Shown: positions 35,298 to 45,491, numbered from the stretch's first letter. The stretch is 64,000 nt of DNA from Karalla daura (GCA_029224185.1 CM055200.1:5854741-5918740); one strand, 5' to 3'. Notes: generated by a model not told the origin, from the letters alone. Program-made: numbers and translations.

Positions 35298-38200
35298 GAA
35301 TAGCTGGAGAAGATCAAACACATCCAATCACTGACCGCTCTTTTTTTTTTACAAACAGATGCACAAGATACACAGAGATCAATAAAAAGGCAATAATAAC
35401 AACAACAGGAATCCAGTGATGCCGTGTGGGGATGTTCAAGGTGGGACCTTCTGTCAAAAGAAGAGATTATTTGATGAATAGATGACTATTTGACCACAAA
35501 GCAACGTTATATTTTGTCACAAAAAAAACATCATGCTTAAAATTTTGTTTAACATGACTGAAATTGGAACTGTGTTACTCAATAATTACAAACAGGCGTT
35601 CATGAGCCTGGTTCATCGCTACAGACTCACCCGTACTATTTGTCGGTTCACCTATTTTCGGTTTCTCTGTGGGGTCTTTTGCGCACGTGGCTGTAAAAGA
35701 AATGATATTGACACATCAGAAGAATGAGAATGCCTCTACAATACCCACTGCATGTAAAACAAAGTCTGACTGGTAATGAAAGACTTACTATTACAGGTCA
35801 CCTTGAGTACCTACAGAAATTTTGCAAAAGAGTGAAAAAAGAAAAGCAATTACAGGTTTTCTCATTACATAAGATAAAATAGGATCGTACTTATGATATT
35901 ATTACTTTACAATACTGCCAGTGTGCAGATCACAGTTTAATACCTCAGACTTGCACTGTTTATTGTAGTGGATCTCCTGTAAGCATCCAGTGATGAGGAG
36001 ACTCATGTTGGTGTGGTTCAGCACCGGTGCCATTGAGCCCTTTGAAGTTGCTAGATTGCGGCTCTGCAATAGTTCAGACTTCTAAGCAAAGAATCACCAG
36101 GTAACATTTGCTCAGACTTATTCATGCATCAAAGTGACAAAGACTTACAGCCCCATTGGCCCACGAGTAAAGACACTCTGATCCACTGAACCCTGGGACA
36201 CTGTAACGTGTCTGTCCGTTGAGCAGAGTCACATTGCACTTGGTGTTCTTTGCTCCCTCAGACTGTAGAAGTTGCACTGATGAGAGGAGAAAGAGAAGCA
36301 TTAATAGCATGTTCTCAGTATTTGAAGCTTCTCCGTAACTCAACTCATCATCACCGTCAGATACTGAGGAAAAACTAGAAGTGCATGCACTGTCATGGCA
36401 GTGGAAACTTTTCCAAACTGAAGCCTCGCAGTCATGTGCCTTCAAGTGTGAGAAGTAGGGGATGATATGGTTTTGCATCAAATGTGTATTTTGCATTATA
36501 TTCTGTCTCTACTATGTTTTTTTTAATTTCTTTTGCTGCATTTCAAATTGCATTTCAGGTATCCCACAATACTATAACTGTTGCCACACGTACAATCAGG
36601 GTCAGCATCAAGGAGGGGGATGGAGGGTCAACGCCCACCCCCTCGTGTATTTAAATCTGTCATTTTATTGAAGTCACTTTACAGTGAGAAATAGAATCAG
36701 TGTTGATCATTTGAACACAGTCATGTTTAGGTACATTAAGTTGGTCAGGTGTTGACCTATTGACCTATGATCTGAAGGCTTTATGGCATCAAGCTGACGT
36801 TGTCATCAAGTTGAAATAAGTGAGCGCGGAGCTCAAAGTCAGCTAACTTTAAATGGTTACATGCTGCTGCCGCTGCTTCTCCAAGGCCCCCACCGGCTCT
36901 GCCTGGAGCACGTGCAACCAGAGGCGCCACTTTTGAAGAGCAGGAGCCTGTAGCATATGACAGCCATGGCAGCAATGTAGCTACAGCTAAGAGTAGCACA
37001 AGCTGCCAACGACAAACCATGAATGATCTCAGGACTTAACAGCTTCACCAAGTTGTCTCCAGTGTCACCCAGCCACCATTTTCAGTGGGAGGAAGTGTTT
37101 GTGGCTCTGCTTGGTACCACAGCCGAGACTACCCTGAATACAGCGTCAAAGTGGAAGTAGCCTTTTGCCAAACTTTTGCCAAATCAGAGCAACAACAAAA
37201 AAAACAGACATTGATGTGGAATTTCTGGTGGAAAAATTAATTGTTTTTACATGGAAAAGCAGAGGCTTTTGATAACATGACCAAGGGAGGGAGTGGATTT
37301 CTCCTGTTATTATAGAGTGTGTCTAAAAAAAAACCCTGATCCAGCAGATCCTGTAAAAAATCTCCCTCACAATGCTACATATACCTGTCACAATATGGAA
37401 AATGCACTCAATATACTCAGCAGTGTGGTTGACTGAGGCTAAAGTGGCGGAGGAGGTAAGTGACTCAGAGAAACTGAATTGTGAAACACCTTATGCACAC
37501 TGTCTTAATAATCGGCTGGTCTTAGTTTAAGTACATGCAATGTCAGCGGGAACAGCTGTAGAGGACCCACCATCTGCACTACAAGAGTGTGCAACTCAGA
37601 TGTGGGCAGCTGGAACGGAGATAGATGGGACATCTTTCCACTATGACCATTATTTAAACTATAAATGAGTGTAGAGCAGTGGTCATTAAGACATCTAAAG
37701 TGACCATGGCTCTTTTCTTGCCCATGATGCAGAGACACGCATGTAAGCTGCAGGCCAAGCCCAGTTTCCTATTCAATGACAAACTTCCCCTGGAGCTGGT
37801 TGTTTCGGCACACTGAAAAGGTGCCAGCTCTTTGTCCGCCTCAGATTTTAAGAGCCATGCTTAAAATTAATCACTAATGTAAAAACACATACATAGCTAC
37901 ATACCTACATACATACATTATGTACATTTTTTAAAATCATTATATGGCTTTAATTACGAACCATACTCAACTTGGAACAGCAAATACTAATGAAGAACAC
38001 GTTCATTAGTAACGGCCTGCTTGTGGAGGTTTTCACTTAGCACAGTCTACACTCTGCCTTTGAACGACTGCTGCCATTGAAATACACCCACTTTGACTGG
38101 GTGCCCAGCTCCCGTCCTGTTGAACCCACCACACACTTCCACAGAGAGGACATGCACCTTTTGTGTGGCGCTTTTCCCACGGCTGCCAGCGCATCGCGGC

Positions 38201-38750
38201 CCGCACCGTTCATTCAATATTTGCAAAACAAATACTCAAGTGGACGCGTTGGTCTGTGTGCGAACTACAGGGCAGACAGGTGGTGACACCTGAGGTGGGC
38301 TTCAGAGTTTGGCATTCAGCTATTCTAAAGGTGCGGGAGGGGGTGTTTTGCCCTCCCTTACTGGCCGCGTGGTCTACCACAGTTGTTGAAGTGATGCGCA
38401 ATTGTGCCGTGTACCGGTGCGACACTGGTGCAAGAGAGAGGTTGTGTGTGTGTGGGCGTTTGTGAACTTTTTGCCGAAAGATGAAAACATGCTGCTTTGG
38501 ATATTTTTGGTTTAAGACCTAGATAAGCGTTTTGATTGCTGTCATGAAACGAATATTATCACCTATTTTCATCGTACAACAAGCTGCTGAGTGGCAGAAA
38601 GTGATCCCCGGCTAGATGTGCTCTGACGCCGACTCTGCGTGCGACGACTCGACCCGTTAGAGACGTATGACCAAACAATACTGCACATACCAAGACAAAA
38701 ACAAAGTTAAGTTACTTACGGGAGATAAAGAATAGGAACACAAACTCCAT
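35292..38750 (-). CDS. Unidentified small type I membrane glycoprotein, six exons
   Basis: Exons on the - strand: 38750-38720, 36276-36149, 36063-35944, 35810-35789, 35690-35631, 35450-35314 (stop TGA). Every junction has AG/GT and the phases (1, 0, 0, 1, 1) agree, giving 165 residues. Residues 1-18 are a signal peptide (MEFVFLFFIS then LQLLQSEG). The ectodomain has six cysteines (KC, SEC, TGC, KQC, VTC, TTC) and sequons NVT, NHT, NMS, NTT and NST, with a Pro/Thr stalk (DPTEKPKIGEPTNST). A helix follows (WIPVVVIIAF then LLISVYLVHLF) and a tail VKKKERSVIGCV. AATAAA lies at 35297-35292; a TATAAG box lies about 110 bp before the ATG. No Ig, EGF, sushi, Ly6 or TNF-receptor pattern is clear. An immune-type receptor is possible but is only a guess. 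The 22-nt fourth exon is the weakest part, yet without it the frame fails. Confidence 0.72.
35314..35450 (-). CDS. Membrane glycoprotein exon 6: transmembrane helix and tail
   Basis: The acceptor is CTCTTCTTTTGACAG. It encodes GPTLNIPTRHHW, about 20 hydrophobic residues, then VKKKERSVIGCV and TGA. The tail is encoded partly by an A10 run (35350-35341), so a one-base length error would change it. Confidence 0.7.
35631..35690 (-). CDS. Membrane glycoprotein exon 5: stalk
   Basis: Sixty nucleotides with acceptor TTTCTTTTACAG and donor G|GTGAGT. It encodes TCAKDPTEKPKIGEPTNST, polar and Pro/Thr-rich as expected of a membrane-proximal stalk. Confidence 0.68.
35789..35810 (-). CDS. Membrane glycoprotein exon 4: 22-nt microexon
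   Basis: A long pyrimidine tract and TTTCTGTAG precede it and the donor A|GTAAGT is perfect. It encodes VLKVTCN. It changes the phase from 0 to 1, which exon 5 requires. Confidence 0.58.
35944..36063 (-). CDS. Membrane glycoprotein exon 3: ectodomain
   Basis: Exactly 40 codons, phase 0 on both sides. The acceptor is ACTATTGCAG and the donor GAG|GTATTA (non-optimal). It encodes SRNLATSKGSMAPVLNHTNM and SLLITGCLQEIHYNKQCKSE. Confidence 0.68.
36149..36276 (-). CDS. Membrane glycoprotein exon 2: ectodomain start
   Basis: The acceptor is TTTCTCCTCTCATCAG and the donor GCT|GTAAGT. It encodes QLLQSEGAKNTKCNVTLLNG and GFSGSECLYSWANGA. An in-frame ATG upstream (36311) could instead give MLLMLLFLLSS as leader, because the pyrimidine tract also codes hydrophobic residues. 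Confidence 0.74.
36277..38719 (-). other. First intron of the membrane glycoprotein gene
   Basis: No exon was recognised in its 2.4 kb. The part nearest exon 1 (about 38090-38650) is GC- and CpG-richer than the rest. The middle (36600-37400) resembles unclassified transposon sequence. Confidence 0.5.
38720..38750 (-). CDS. Membrane glycoprotein exon 1: signal peptide
   Basis: The Kozak context is GGGCCATGG. MEFVFLFFIS is followed by the consensus donor C|GTAAGT (phase 1). The start was chosen because the hydrophobic run begins at once and the donor is perfect. Confidence 0.72.
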
Positions 38751-40193
38751 GGCCCTCTGCTCGCGACGCCTTCCAGTCACCACGTCCAGCTCGAGCAAGG
38801 TTGTTAAACAAGGTAAACCAAGAGCTTCCACCCGGTCTTCTTTCAGACAAGTCGAATTCTTATATGGATGTGTGCAACTTCCAGCACACCATTTCACCCT
38901 CCCTCCCCCTCGCTCCTCCTCCCTCCTCCTCTCCCACCCCTGGTCCTCTGCGCGCATCAGTCATGGCGGGGAGGAATGGAGCGCTGTCGCTGCGCTCCAC
39001 CTCTTGGCCTAACTGGAACACTACACGGTGACTGTACCAATTGTTTTTAACCGGTGACAGTCAGTTAAGACAACCAGCAGTACATGTACTACCCACATTT
39101 CTGTCCGGTAAAAGAAAAGAAATGGGGGGAAAAAGAAAGTCTCATGATCGTTCAGTCAAACAGGCAGTGGCGTTTTCTTGCAGAAGCCACCTTTTTTCAG
39201 AGTATAAGGTCATATAATAAAAACTCTTTTCAAACAGTTTAAGCAATCCTCCTGTGTTGTGGCTCTGTCGTCTCCTCCTCGTCTCTCGTCATTAATTATT
39301 GAGCGTTTACGGTGTGTAAAACAGCATCCATCCCGGTGAAGAAAATAAAGATTATTAACCAATCAGTGGAGGCTATTGTTTCGTCTGAGTCACTCACTGA
39401 ACTGGTTCGGATCTGCGAGTCACCTGAGTCACCTCTGTCAGTATTGCTAGATAGAAACTAAAGTTCCCTGTGATCAGAATGAATCACTTTTAACTTAAAC
39501 TAAGGTTCAAAACAAGGGAAATGTTTATTTAAACACACCAAAAATAACACAAAACTTAAACATAGGCATAACAGCAAAAATGCAAACAGCAAAAAGGCAA
39601 AATGTGCAACCAAGAATTAGAATAAATAAATAAATAAACTGTTAATAATTATTAATGTTCCCCGGATCACCACCAAATGTAATTATCTGTGCATTTCATC
39701 TGTGCAGGCTACTTTCCGAGCATTTCGAGCACAGACAAAAACATTAACATCACATGATGTCTTCCGTGGACAAAGTAAAATCTTCTGTGGATAGGCACAT
39801 ATAAAACGAATGTGTTGAACTCATGTGCGTGCAGGCGCTACGCCTGGTGTGGCTCTGAATCCCCTCTCCTTACAGACCTGGGTGTGTTTAACCAGTGGTT
39901 CCACTCATTACTGTCGGTTAGGACGCGGTGGATCCGGTTCAATGGAGACCTCAGATTCATGACTCATGAGTCATTTAAAGGGCCCGGGTGATTAATCCGG
40001 ATGATTCCTGAACCGCCCAGCACGACTGTTTCGACACGGCTTCCCTGTGAGTGCTCAGGACGGGGTCAAGGGAAGAAACAAACTCTTTGGCTTCACGCCA
40101 ATCAAATCACAGTACGTCAACCTCAACGTCACTGACATGAATAACCTAATGGGAAGATTTGTGTTGACTTCTGGTTAGCCAGAGAGTGCAAGT
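38751..40193. other. Interval upstream of the membrane glycoprotein gene
   Basis: The first 250 bp are GC-rich promoter sequence. About 39360-40050 has repeated GAGTCA/TGACTC-type motifs and CpG-containing sequence that may belong to the hAT-like element beginning at 40194. No gene is supported. Confidence 0.45.
38859..38864 (-). promoter_or_regulatory. TATA-like box of the membrane glycoprotein gene
   Basis: The - strand reads CCATATAAGAATTC. It would place the transcription start near 38830 and give a 5' UTR of about 80 nt. A GA-rich tract lies directly upstream (38890-38940). Confidence 0.45.
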
Positions 40194-40493
40194 ATGGAGG
40201 GCGGGGATTTGGAATATTTGGTCAAAAATAATTGTACTAAACTGCTTCTTGAACAGCACCTCAAAATTAAATCTGATGGGAGACCAACACCAAACCTAGA
40301 TCTCCGTTCTGAGAGGAAGAAAGGTTTTTGGACCAATGAGGAGAATTGCGTCCCACTGAGTGGCTGGCGGGAAGCGCTAAACTTCAACGTTTTTTGCTGG
40401 CCCTGTCTCCTTCTGACAAAGAATCATGCTCTCTGAAGAATCCCTGGGTTGCCACAGGATTCACAGATATTCTTCAGATAGGGTGAGCAATCT
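40194..40493 (+). pseudogene. N-terminal fragment of a hAT-type (ZMYM1-like) transposase
   Basis: An 80-codon frame from ATG 40194 encodes MEGGDLEYLVKNN, DGRPTPNLDLRSERKKGF and FCWPCLLL. This is the start and TTF-type zinc finger (GRPTP.L.L, CWPCLL) of hAT-derived ZMYM1-like proteins, which are abundant in fish genomes. A frame change after 40436 allows NPWVATGFTDILQIG to continue the match to about 40490. The catalytic RNase H-like region and the dimerisation domain are not found in the next 500 bp before fam161a, so the copy is truncated and inactive. If the whole element was once intact, an intron may follow 40490 (GTGAGC), but no later exon was seen. Confidence 0.65.
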
Positions 40494-41064
40494 GTTATTT
40501 TTGATGTAATTATAGTCCGTATTTTGTCTTGCTTGCTTTGATTAAGCATGCGAGTCCACTGAAGTTGTTGTTTATTGTCGTTGTTGTTTCTGTTGAGAAA
40601 ATGAGCACCACTGACAGCGGCCGTGACGGGCCGGGCTGTCTGAATGTACGCCAGGTGTGCTGCTTTAAAAGTGCTGCTATAAAAATTCAAAGATATGAGA
40701 GTCAAATTAATGATGTATCTCGAGGTTCCTCTGTACTTTGGCAAGTGTTACGAGCAAGCTGTTTGATCAAGAGTCAACACCGGTGACAACCAAAGAACAC
40801 TTTATTAGATATACACAGTATGCTTTTTAATTTTAATTCATTTTTAATTTTTAACTTTGTTATCACAAAAGGTGACAATTTTCATTCACGTGCACACAAT
40901 ATAAAGCCTCTCCTGTGCTCCTGTACATAGATGCTGTCCATTTACTTTGAAGAGCTACACTAACAACCCAGCCATGCTAAATCCACCTGCGGTGAACAAT
41001 GTGCTACATTTTCATAAATCCCAAAGCTTTGTTGCAGGTGCAATCTAATCTAGTTCAAAGGCAG

Positions 41065-41070
41065 TTTATT
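41065..41070 (-). promoter_or_regulatory. Polyadenylation signal AATAAA of fam161a-like gene
   Basis: Canonical hexamer shortly after the stop codon. Another AATAAA-like site lies near 40805. Confidence 0.5.
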
Positions 41071-41097
41071 TGTTCTTCTTGATTTATGAACCAGGTC

Positions 41098-41983
41098 TCA
41101 CACACTGATGTAGTCGCCCTTATCTAAGAGCGCAGTCTCTGGGCCGTCCGGCTGATGAGTTGAGTAGATGTTGCAGGCGGTTGCTTTTGCCTGGTCATTG
41201 TAAGACCACTCACTCTCTTTCACCATCTCAATGGAAAGCTGTATCTGCTTCTTCACCGGCTTGCAGGCCGAACATCTCTGAGGAGACGAGGAGTCAGGAG
41301 AGGCGTCTGACTTGGAGTAGAACGCATCTGCCTCGAAGTCGGAGTTCTGGTCTTCTGTGGCCTCCCTCTCTAGTGTGCACATGGCCACAAACTGTGGCTG
41401 GCGACCTGGGGAGCTGGTGTCTGCTTTTTGTCTTTTCCCATACACTGAACTGGGCATGGGTCTGGCCTTGAAGGCCCATCGTTCCTCTTTGGGCCCAAGC
41501 TTCCCCAGCTCTGCCAGAATCTTGGCCTCTTTCTTCCTCTGTTCTCGCTCCAGGAAATTAAATGGTTGTTGGGAAGCACCGGCATCATCCTGGTGTCTTT
41601 GGTTGCTGCTGTTGCCACCCCCTCTGCTCCTGCTGGATCGTTGATTGGAGCGGCGGCTGATTATTTCATAGAGGGGGAGGTGTATGTGTGCAGGTGCCGG
41701 AGATGCCCGAAACTTTTTCTGGCATTCTTGGAGTTCCTCTAGTTCTCGTCTCAGCAATGTGTTTTCCAGCTCGATCTCTGACCGTGTGCGCACTTTGTGC
41801 TTCTTTCTCTCCTCCTCTCTCAGCATCATCTGAAATGGTTTGGGAATGGTGACCTTAGAGTTTGACCTGGCCTTGACAACCTTTTTTTGGGAAAGCCTTC
41901 CATTGGTTTTGGGATAGGAGGTCTTTGAACGGAATCTGAAGTGCCTCTGGGTCGTCATTTCTTCTGGACTCAGCAGGATGTCT
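41098..41983 (-). CDS. fam161a: fam161a-like last exon: truncated UPF0564 domain and tail
   Basis: The acceptor is TTTTGTCCACCCAG. It carries the Pfam-type FAM161 core up to FKARPMPSSVYGK and then an unrelated tail (SPQRCSACKPVKKQIQLSIE, EWSYNDQAKATACNIYS). AATAAA lies at 41070-41065, 28 nt after the stop. Confidence 0.85.
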
Positions 41984-42431
41984 CTGGGTGGACAAAATGA
42001 AACAAGGCAATATGATTCATTCATTCAACTTCAAAGAACTCATCTCTCCTCTGCTGAGGAGACTGTTGTCCTTCGGTGTGTGCACCGCAAAAATCTCTGT
42101 GATGGGGTCAGCCATCTTTCTTGGTCTGCTGGGAAGCTTGGGAAGCTCAGGGAGAGATCCAACAGGCTATTTAGGAAGGCTGGCTCAGGGGACAACCGCC
42201 ACCTACATGAGTATAAAGCTTAAGCAGCTCCTTAGCAACAACAAAACAGAGCATCACCTCGGGTGATATTTCCACGTCAGATTGTTTACACTGTCAGAAT
42301 TATTGTTCAGGATAATTGCAGTGGTTTGCAGATAAAAAGGTACAAAGAACGTCAAGGTGTAAACAGTGTAATGAAAATAAGCGAGCAGTTGTTGTGCTGC
42401 AATAAGAATTGGTGTTGCACAGTCTGACAGC

Positions 42432-42463
<32 letters not shown>

Positions 42464-44344
42464 TATATTCTGGGGTCTGTTCATGCCATTGTTTATGTAT
42501 CTACCTGTAAACATGGAAATGTTTTTGTCTACCTTATTCCATTGTGTATTGTGCTCATGCTGCTCTCATTTGCATGTAGGGCACTTTGCCTCAATATTTT
42601 TATTTTAGTCATCTGTCATCCAGCCGTCTTTCTCTGAACTGGACCTTCTTTTGTGTTTTTGTGTTGTTTGTTTGTTTGTTTGTTCATTGTCCACTGGTGC
42701 TATTGCGTGCTGTCTGTACAGTATACCTTTGTTGAATGCTGCTGCAAGAAAGGAACTTCCCCATTGCGGTATCAATAAAGTCTATCCTATCCTACGCTAT
42801 CCTGTCTACCTCTTCATCTTCAGTGAATGTTTTACAGTACTGCTTTACCAACCTCCCAAAGGTTTGGTCCTGCTCAGTCCCTTTTGGATTGTCCAGCTCC
42901 AGCTCCCCCATGCTGTCTGCTCTGTACAGCTCTGATTGGTCGGAGCCACTCGATGTGTCGTGGAAGTCCAGCTCCTCCTGGGAATTGATTCGCTGCAGTG
43001 TTCTTCCAGGGCCAGCGCTGTTACATGTAGAGATAGGGAAGAAGAACACTAAAGAACAACCATATCTTGAGAGCAATTGTTGTCACAGGAACATCTGACA
43101 TTTGACGACCTTTTACCTTTTTTTTCTTTTCTTTTCTTTCTGACAAATATGTGAATCATGGTTTTGTGAGTGCAACAGGAAGTGGTTTTGCTGACATGCA
43201 GATTTCCTATTTCCGGCCTTTGCCTCAATTACCATTAAATAACGCTTGAAATGATTAAAGAAAGTTGCAGCTTAGGTTCAACAGCCAAGTCAGATTTTAG
43301 CTCTGATGAGGAAAATGACTAAACCAGTGGTTTCTTTGTGTGTTTCAGATAGAGGTCATGCAGAGAAGACCTTGACCTCTTTTCCCCCTGTTCCTTAATA
43401 GATCGTCCCACCTGACAGACAGCCTTCCTTCTCTGCACTCTCGGCCTCCCAGATTTCCATCGTCCTCCTCTCTGCGCCACTCTCTGCCCTGGCTGATGTA
43501 CATCCTCTCCAGCTCGGCCATGTTCTTCAGGTGAGCCCTCTTGAGCTCCTCCAGCCTCCTGTAGTACTCCTGGTTGGAGAAGTAAACATGCTGCTCCCTC
43601 TGCAAGCCATAGATCTCCAGGGACAGAGACCTGCGCACGCTTCTGCCACTTTTCCCCTCAGAAAGCAGCTCACAGTCCTGAAACAGTTAAAGCTGTACAT
43701 ATTATGCAGTGTAGATGATGATGCATAGCAGTGGCTTGGAAAGTTTGTTGCTTCTCAGTGGCGCTTTCCTGTGTCTGTCTCGCTGTCTTGCTTGGTGCAG
43801 GGGAAGTAGACCTAACGCCTTCTCTGTTTTCAAAGTGTGGAGCATTTTTTTGCACTAATACATATTGGTCCTATGCACTTAAATTTTGCACTCCTACAGT
43901 GATGCAGTTATTCTGTGATTTGTATGTTGTATGTTTTTTCTGTCTTTTTTTCTGCCTGCCTACCTGTCTGTCTGTCTGTCTGTCTGTATCTATCTACCTA
44001 TCTATCTACCTATGATCCATCTCTCTATTTATATGGAAATGCTTAGTCATTAACAAAAATTTTCAAAAAAGTATATGATATAAAATATTACTCTACCACC
44101 AGAGCTGGTTGTAAACAAGGTTGCAGTGTGTCTAAAAAATAATACAATTCACATTCTGTTTTGTTCAGTTTTTCACAATGTCCCAATTTCTTGGTAATCA
44201 GCACAATGAAAATTTTAATTAAATCTCCAAAAGCCTCACCTCAGTGGCACAGTCTTCGTCCCTGACGAAGTTGTTTCCTTTACTTCCGAATAGAGCCATT
44301 AATTCCTGGTTTTCCAACGAGACAGATCGATACATGGTTGACAT
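41098..44344 (-). CDS. fam161a: FAM161 family protein (FAM161A-like), four exons, short form
   Basis: FAM161A is a centrosomal and ciliary (connecting cilium) microtubule-associated protein. Exons on the - strand: 44344-44240 (the exon itself may start at 44426), 43677-43412, 43017-42853, 41983-41098 (TGA). The phases agree and give 473 residues. The family signatures are NQEYYRRLEELKRAHLKNMA then ELERMY in exon 2, and in exon 4 PKPFQMMLREEERKK, CQKKFRASPAPAHIHLPLYE, PFNFLEREQRKKEA and FKARPMPSSVYG (UPF0564 domain). After VYG the usual following block (the EE.LYR..R.Q.RAQE type) and the C-terminal coiled coil are absent; instead an acidic/Ser-rich tail ends KGDYISV. Human FAM161A is about 660-716 residues. 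The start is uncertain: an in-frame stop lies 111 nt upstream of ATG 44344, and an acceptor-like AG at 44427 suggests a further 5' exon. The exon 3 donor (AG|GTTGGT) is weak but phase-correct. FAM161B is the alternative name. Confidence 0.8.
42432..42468 (+). repeat. Poly-A plus (TA)n
   Basis: About 15 A followed by 11 TA units. Confidence 0.95.
42650..42806 (+). mobile_element. LINE 3'-tail fragment
   Basis: GGAACTTCCCCATTGCGGTA then TCAATAAAGTCTATCCTATC is the common fish LINE end with a TATCC short tandem tail. A (GTTT)n lies just upstream. Confidence 0.65.
42853..43017 (-). CDS. fam161a: fam161a-like exon 3: acidic linker
   Basis: The acceptor is CATGTAACAG. It encodes GRTLQRINSQEELDFHDTSS and YRADSMGELELDNPKGTEQD. 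The donor chosen, AG|GTTGGT, keeps the phase; the stronger-looking GTAAAG six bases on would break it. A LINE tail lies only about 50 bp away. Confidence 0.65.
43412..43677 (-). CDS. fam161a: fam161a-like exon 2: coiled-coil EYYRRLEELK region
   Basis: The acceptor is AACTGTTTCAG and the donor AG|GTGGGA. It begins DCELLSEGKSGRS and contains YFSNQEYYRRLEELKRAHLK, the most conserved N-terminal block of FAM161 proteins. Confidence 0.85.
43678..44239 (-). other. fam161a-like intron 1
   Basis: Holds the (TCTG)n(TATC)n repeat at 43965-44014. No other feature was seen. Intron 2 (43018-43411) shows nothing recognised. Confidence 0.6.
43965..44014 (+). repeat. (TCTG)n(TATC)n compound microsatellite
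   Basis: Tetranucleotide units TGTC changing to TATC and TACC. Confidence 0.9.
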
Positions 44345-44426
44345 TGCTCCCTGCTCCTCATGAAGCACTCGATGAGCAGCCTGAAGCAGAGCAGAGCTCC
44401 TGCCTGTCCTGCGAGCGCACACTGAC
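44240..44426 (-). CDS. fam161a: fam161a-like exon 1 (first recognised coding exon)
   Basis: ATG codons at 44344 and 44335 open MSTMYRSVSLENQELMALFG. The donor is GAG|GTGAGG, phase 0. The bases 44426-44345 stay open in frame (VCARRTGRSSALLQAAHRVL) and follow CCTCTCACCAG, so they may be coding if an upstream exon exists. Confidence 0.65.
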
Positions 44427-44878
44427 CTGGTGAGAGGAATAGCATGGGCAAATCAGTGCAGGATAGCGGCACAGATTAAAGTACACTCCACTGGCGTGGA
44501 CACAAGAACAGAAAGCTTTATCCTCTTATCACCAAGAGGAGTAGTTGTAAATTTACAGCCACCCTACTGTTGGCCAGATGGTCCATATGGTTGAGTGGCT
44601 TTTCACTTTAGGATGCGATTCAAAGTCAGATAAATGTCTGTGTGGATGCCCTCAATCTGATTTAGAGATTAACTTTCTTAAATACAGCACAAGTGCCTGC
44701 ACCTGTTGCCGATGGCAGAGAATGAAAGATGCGGGGAGTGTTTCGCAGAATGTGTACAATAAAACGACCATCGACATTAACAGAAAACAGCCGGCTAACC
44801 TATTCATGATAAGCATGAAAAAGTGCCAGATCTGTGCAGAAAGAGTCTTCCCACACTTTGACAAAGGATTGTAATAGG

Positions 44879-44943
44879 GCTTGAGAAATAGCATCTGAGC
44901 CACTTCTGAAACTTACAGTATGTTCCATCGCTTCTATGTTACC
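44879..44943 (-). repeat. Dispersed repeat, copy 4 (diverged)
   Basis: The - strand reads AGCGATGGAACATACTGTAA then GTTTCAGAAGTGGCTCAGAT and GCTATTTCTCAAG, matching copy 1 at most positions. Confidence 0.5.
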
Positions 44944-45491
44944 ACCAAAGAACAAAGATAGACACTCAACACACATTCAACCAGCCTATAGGTCCCTGAA
45001 TGCTCATGCTCCACTTTATGGTCTTGCTAAATTTCGTACAGAGTCCTGTAATAAACGTTTTATTTGGTGTCCACTTGCACTGCTGACCTTTTTGCTCCAG
45101 TGGCATAGATGGAAAGCTCTCTGAGTCTTCAGTGAAGTGATCGCATGTAGTGCAGCCTGGTCAAAGTTCAGCTGCGGGATGTGACAGATGACGCTGGAGA
45201 GGGAGGGCGTGTGCCAACCGTGGACAACTGTGTGCGCGGCCAACTGGCTAACTGTGTTAATCTGTTTACTTAGGGTTCTCTTTGCTGTCATTACACATGT
45301 TCGAGCCTTCCCCTCGCGCTACGTACAAGGCCTCTCCCCATCTGTCTCCTGTCTCTCTCCATTTCATCTCCTGTCCATCTACCTAAGAGCCTGACGCAGC
45401 AGGAGACTTAGAGATGAGGGAGACGAAGGAGGAGAGCTAAAGGAGACATGGCAGGTCATATTTCAGCACCATTAAAGTAAAATATCACAAC

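Larger units (their letters stand above)
41984..42852 (-). other. fam161a-like intron 3
   Basis: Contains the A15(TA)11 tract at 42432-42468 and a LINE tail at 42650-42806. A 32-codon frame (- strand, ATG 42115, MADPITEIFAVHTPKDN) lies near exon 4 but has no good donor. Confidence 0.55.

Noticed and set aside
36122..36496. Reading the 124-codon - frame as a single-exon gene
   Set aside because: Only its part at 36276-36149 has coding character; the rest is intron on both sides of good splice sites.
38801..39012. + strand frames of 76-87 codons over the promoter region
   Set aside because: They overlap the 5' region of the - strand gene and are explained by GC-rich, stop-poor sequence.
42017..42115. 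Alternative first exon of the fam161a-like gene (MADPITEIFAVHTPKDN)
   Set aside because: The only phase-correct donor (AA|GTTGAA) is poor, and skipping the conserved exon 2 is not expected. Noted only in the intron entry.
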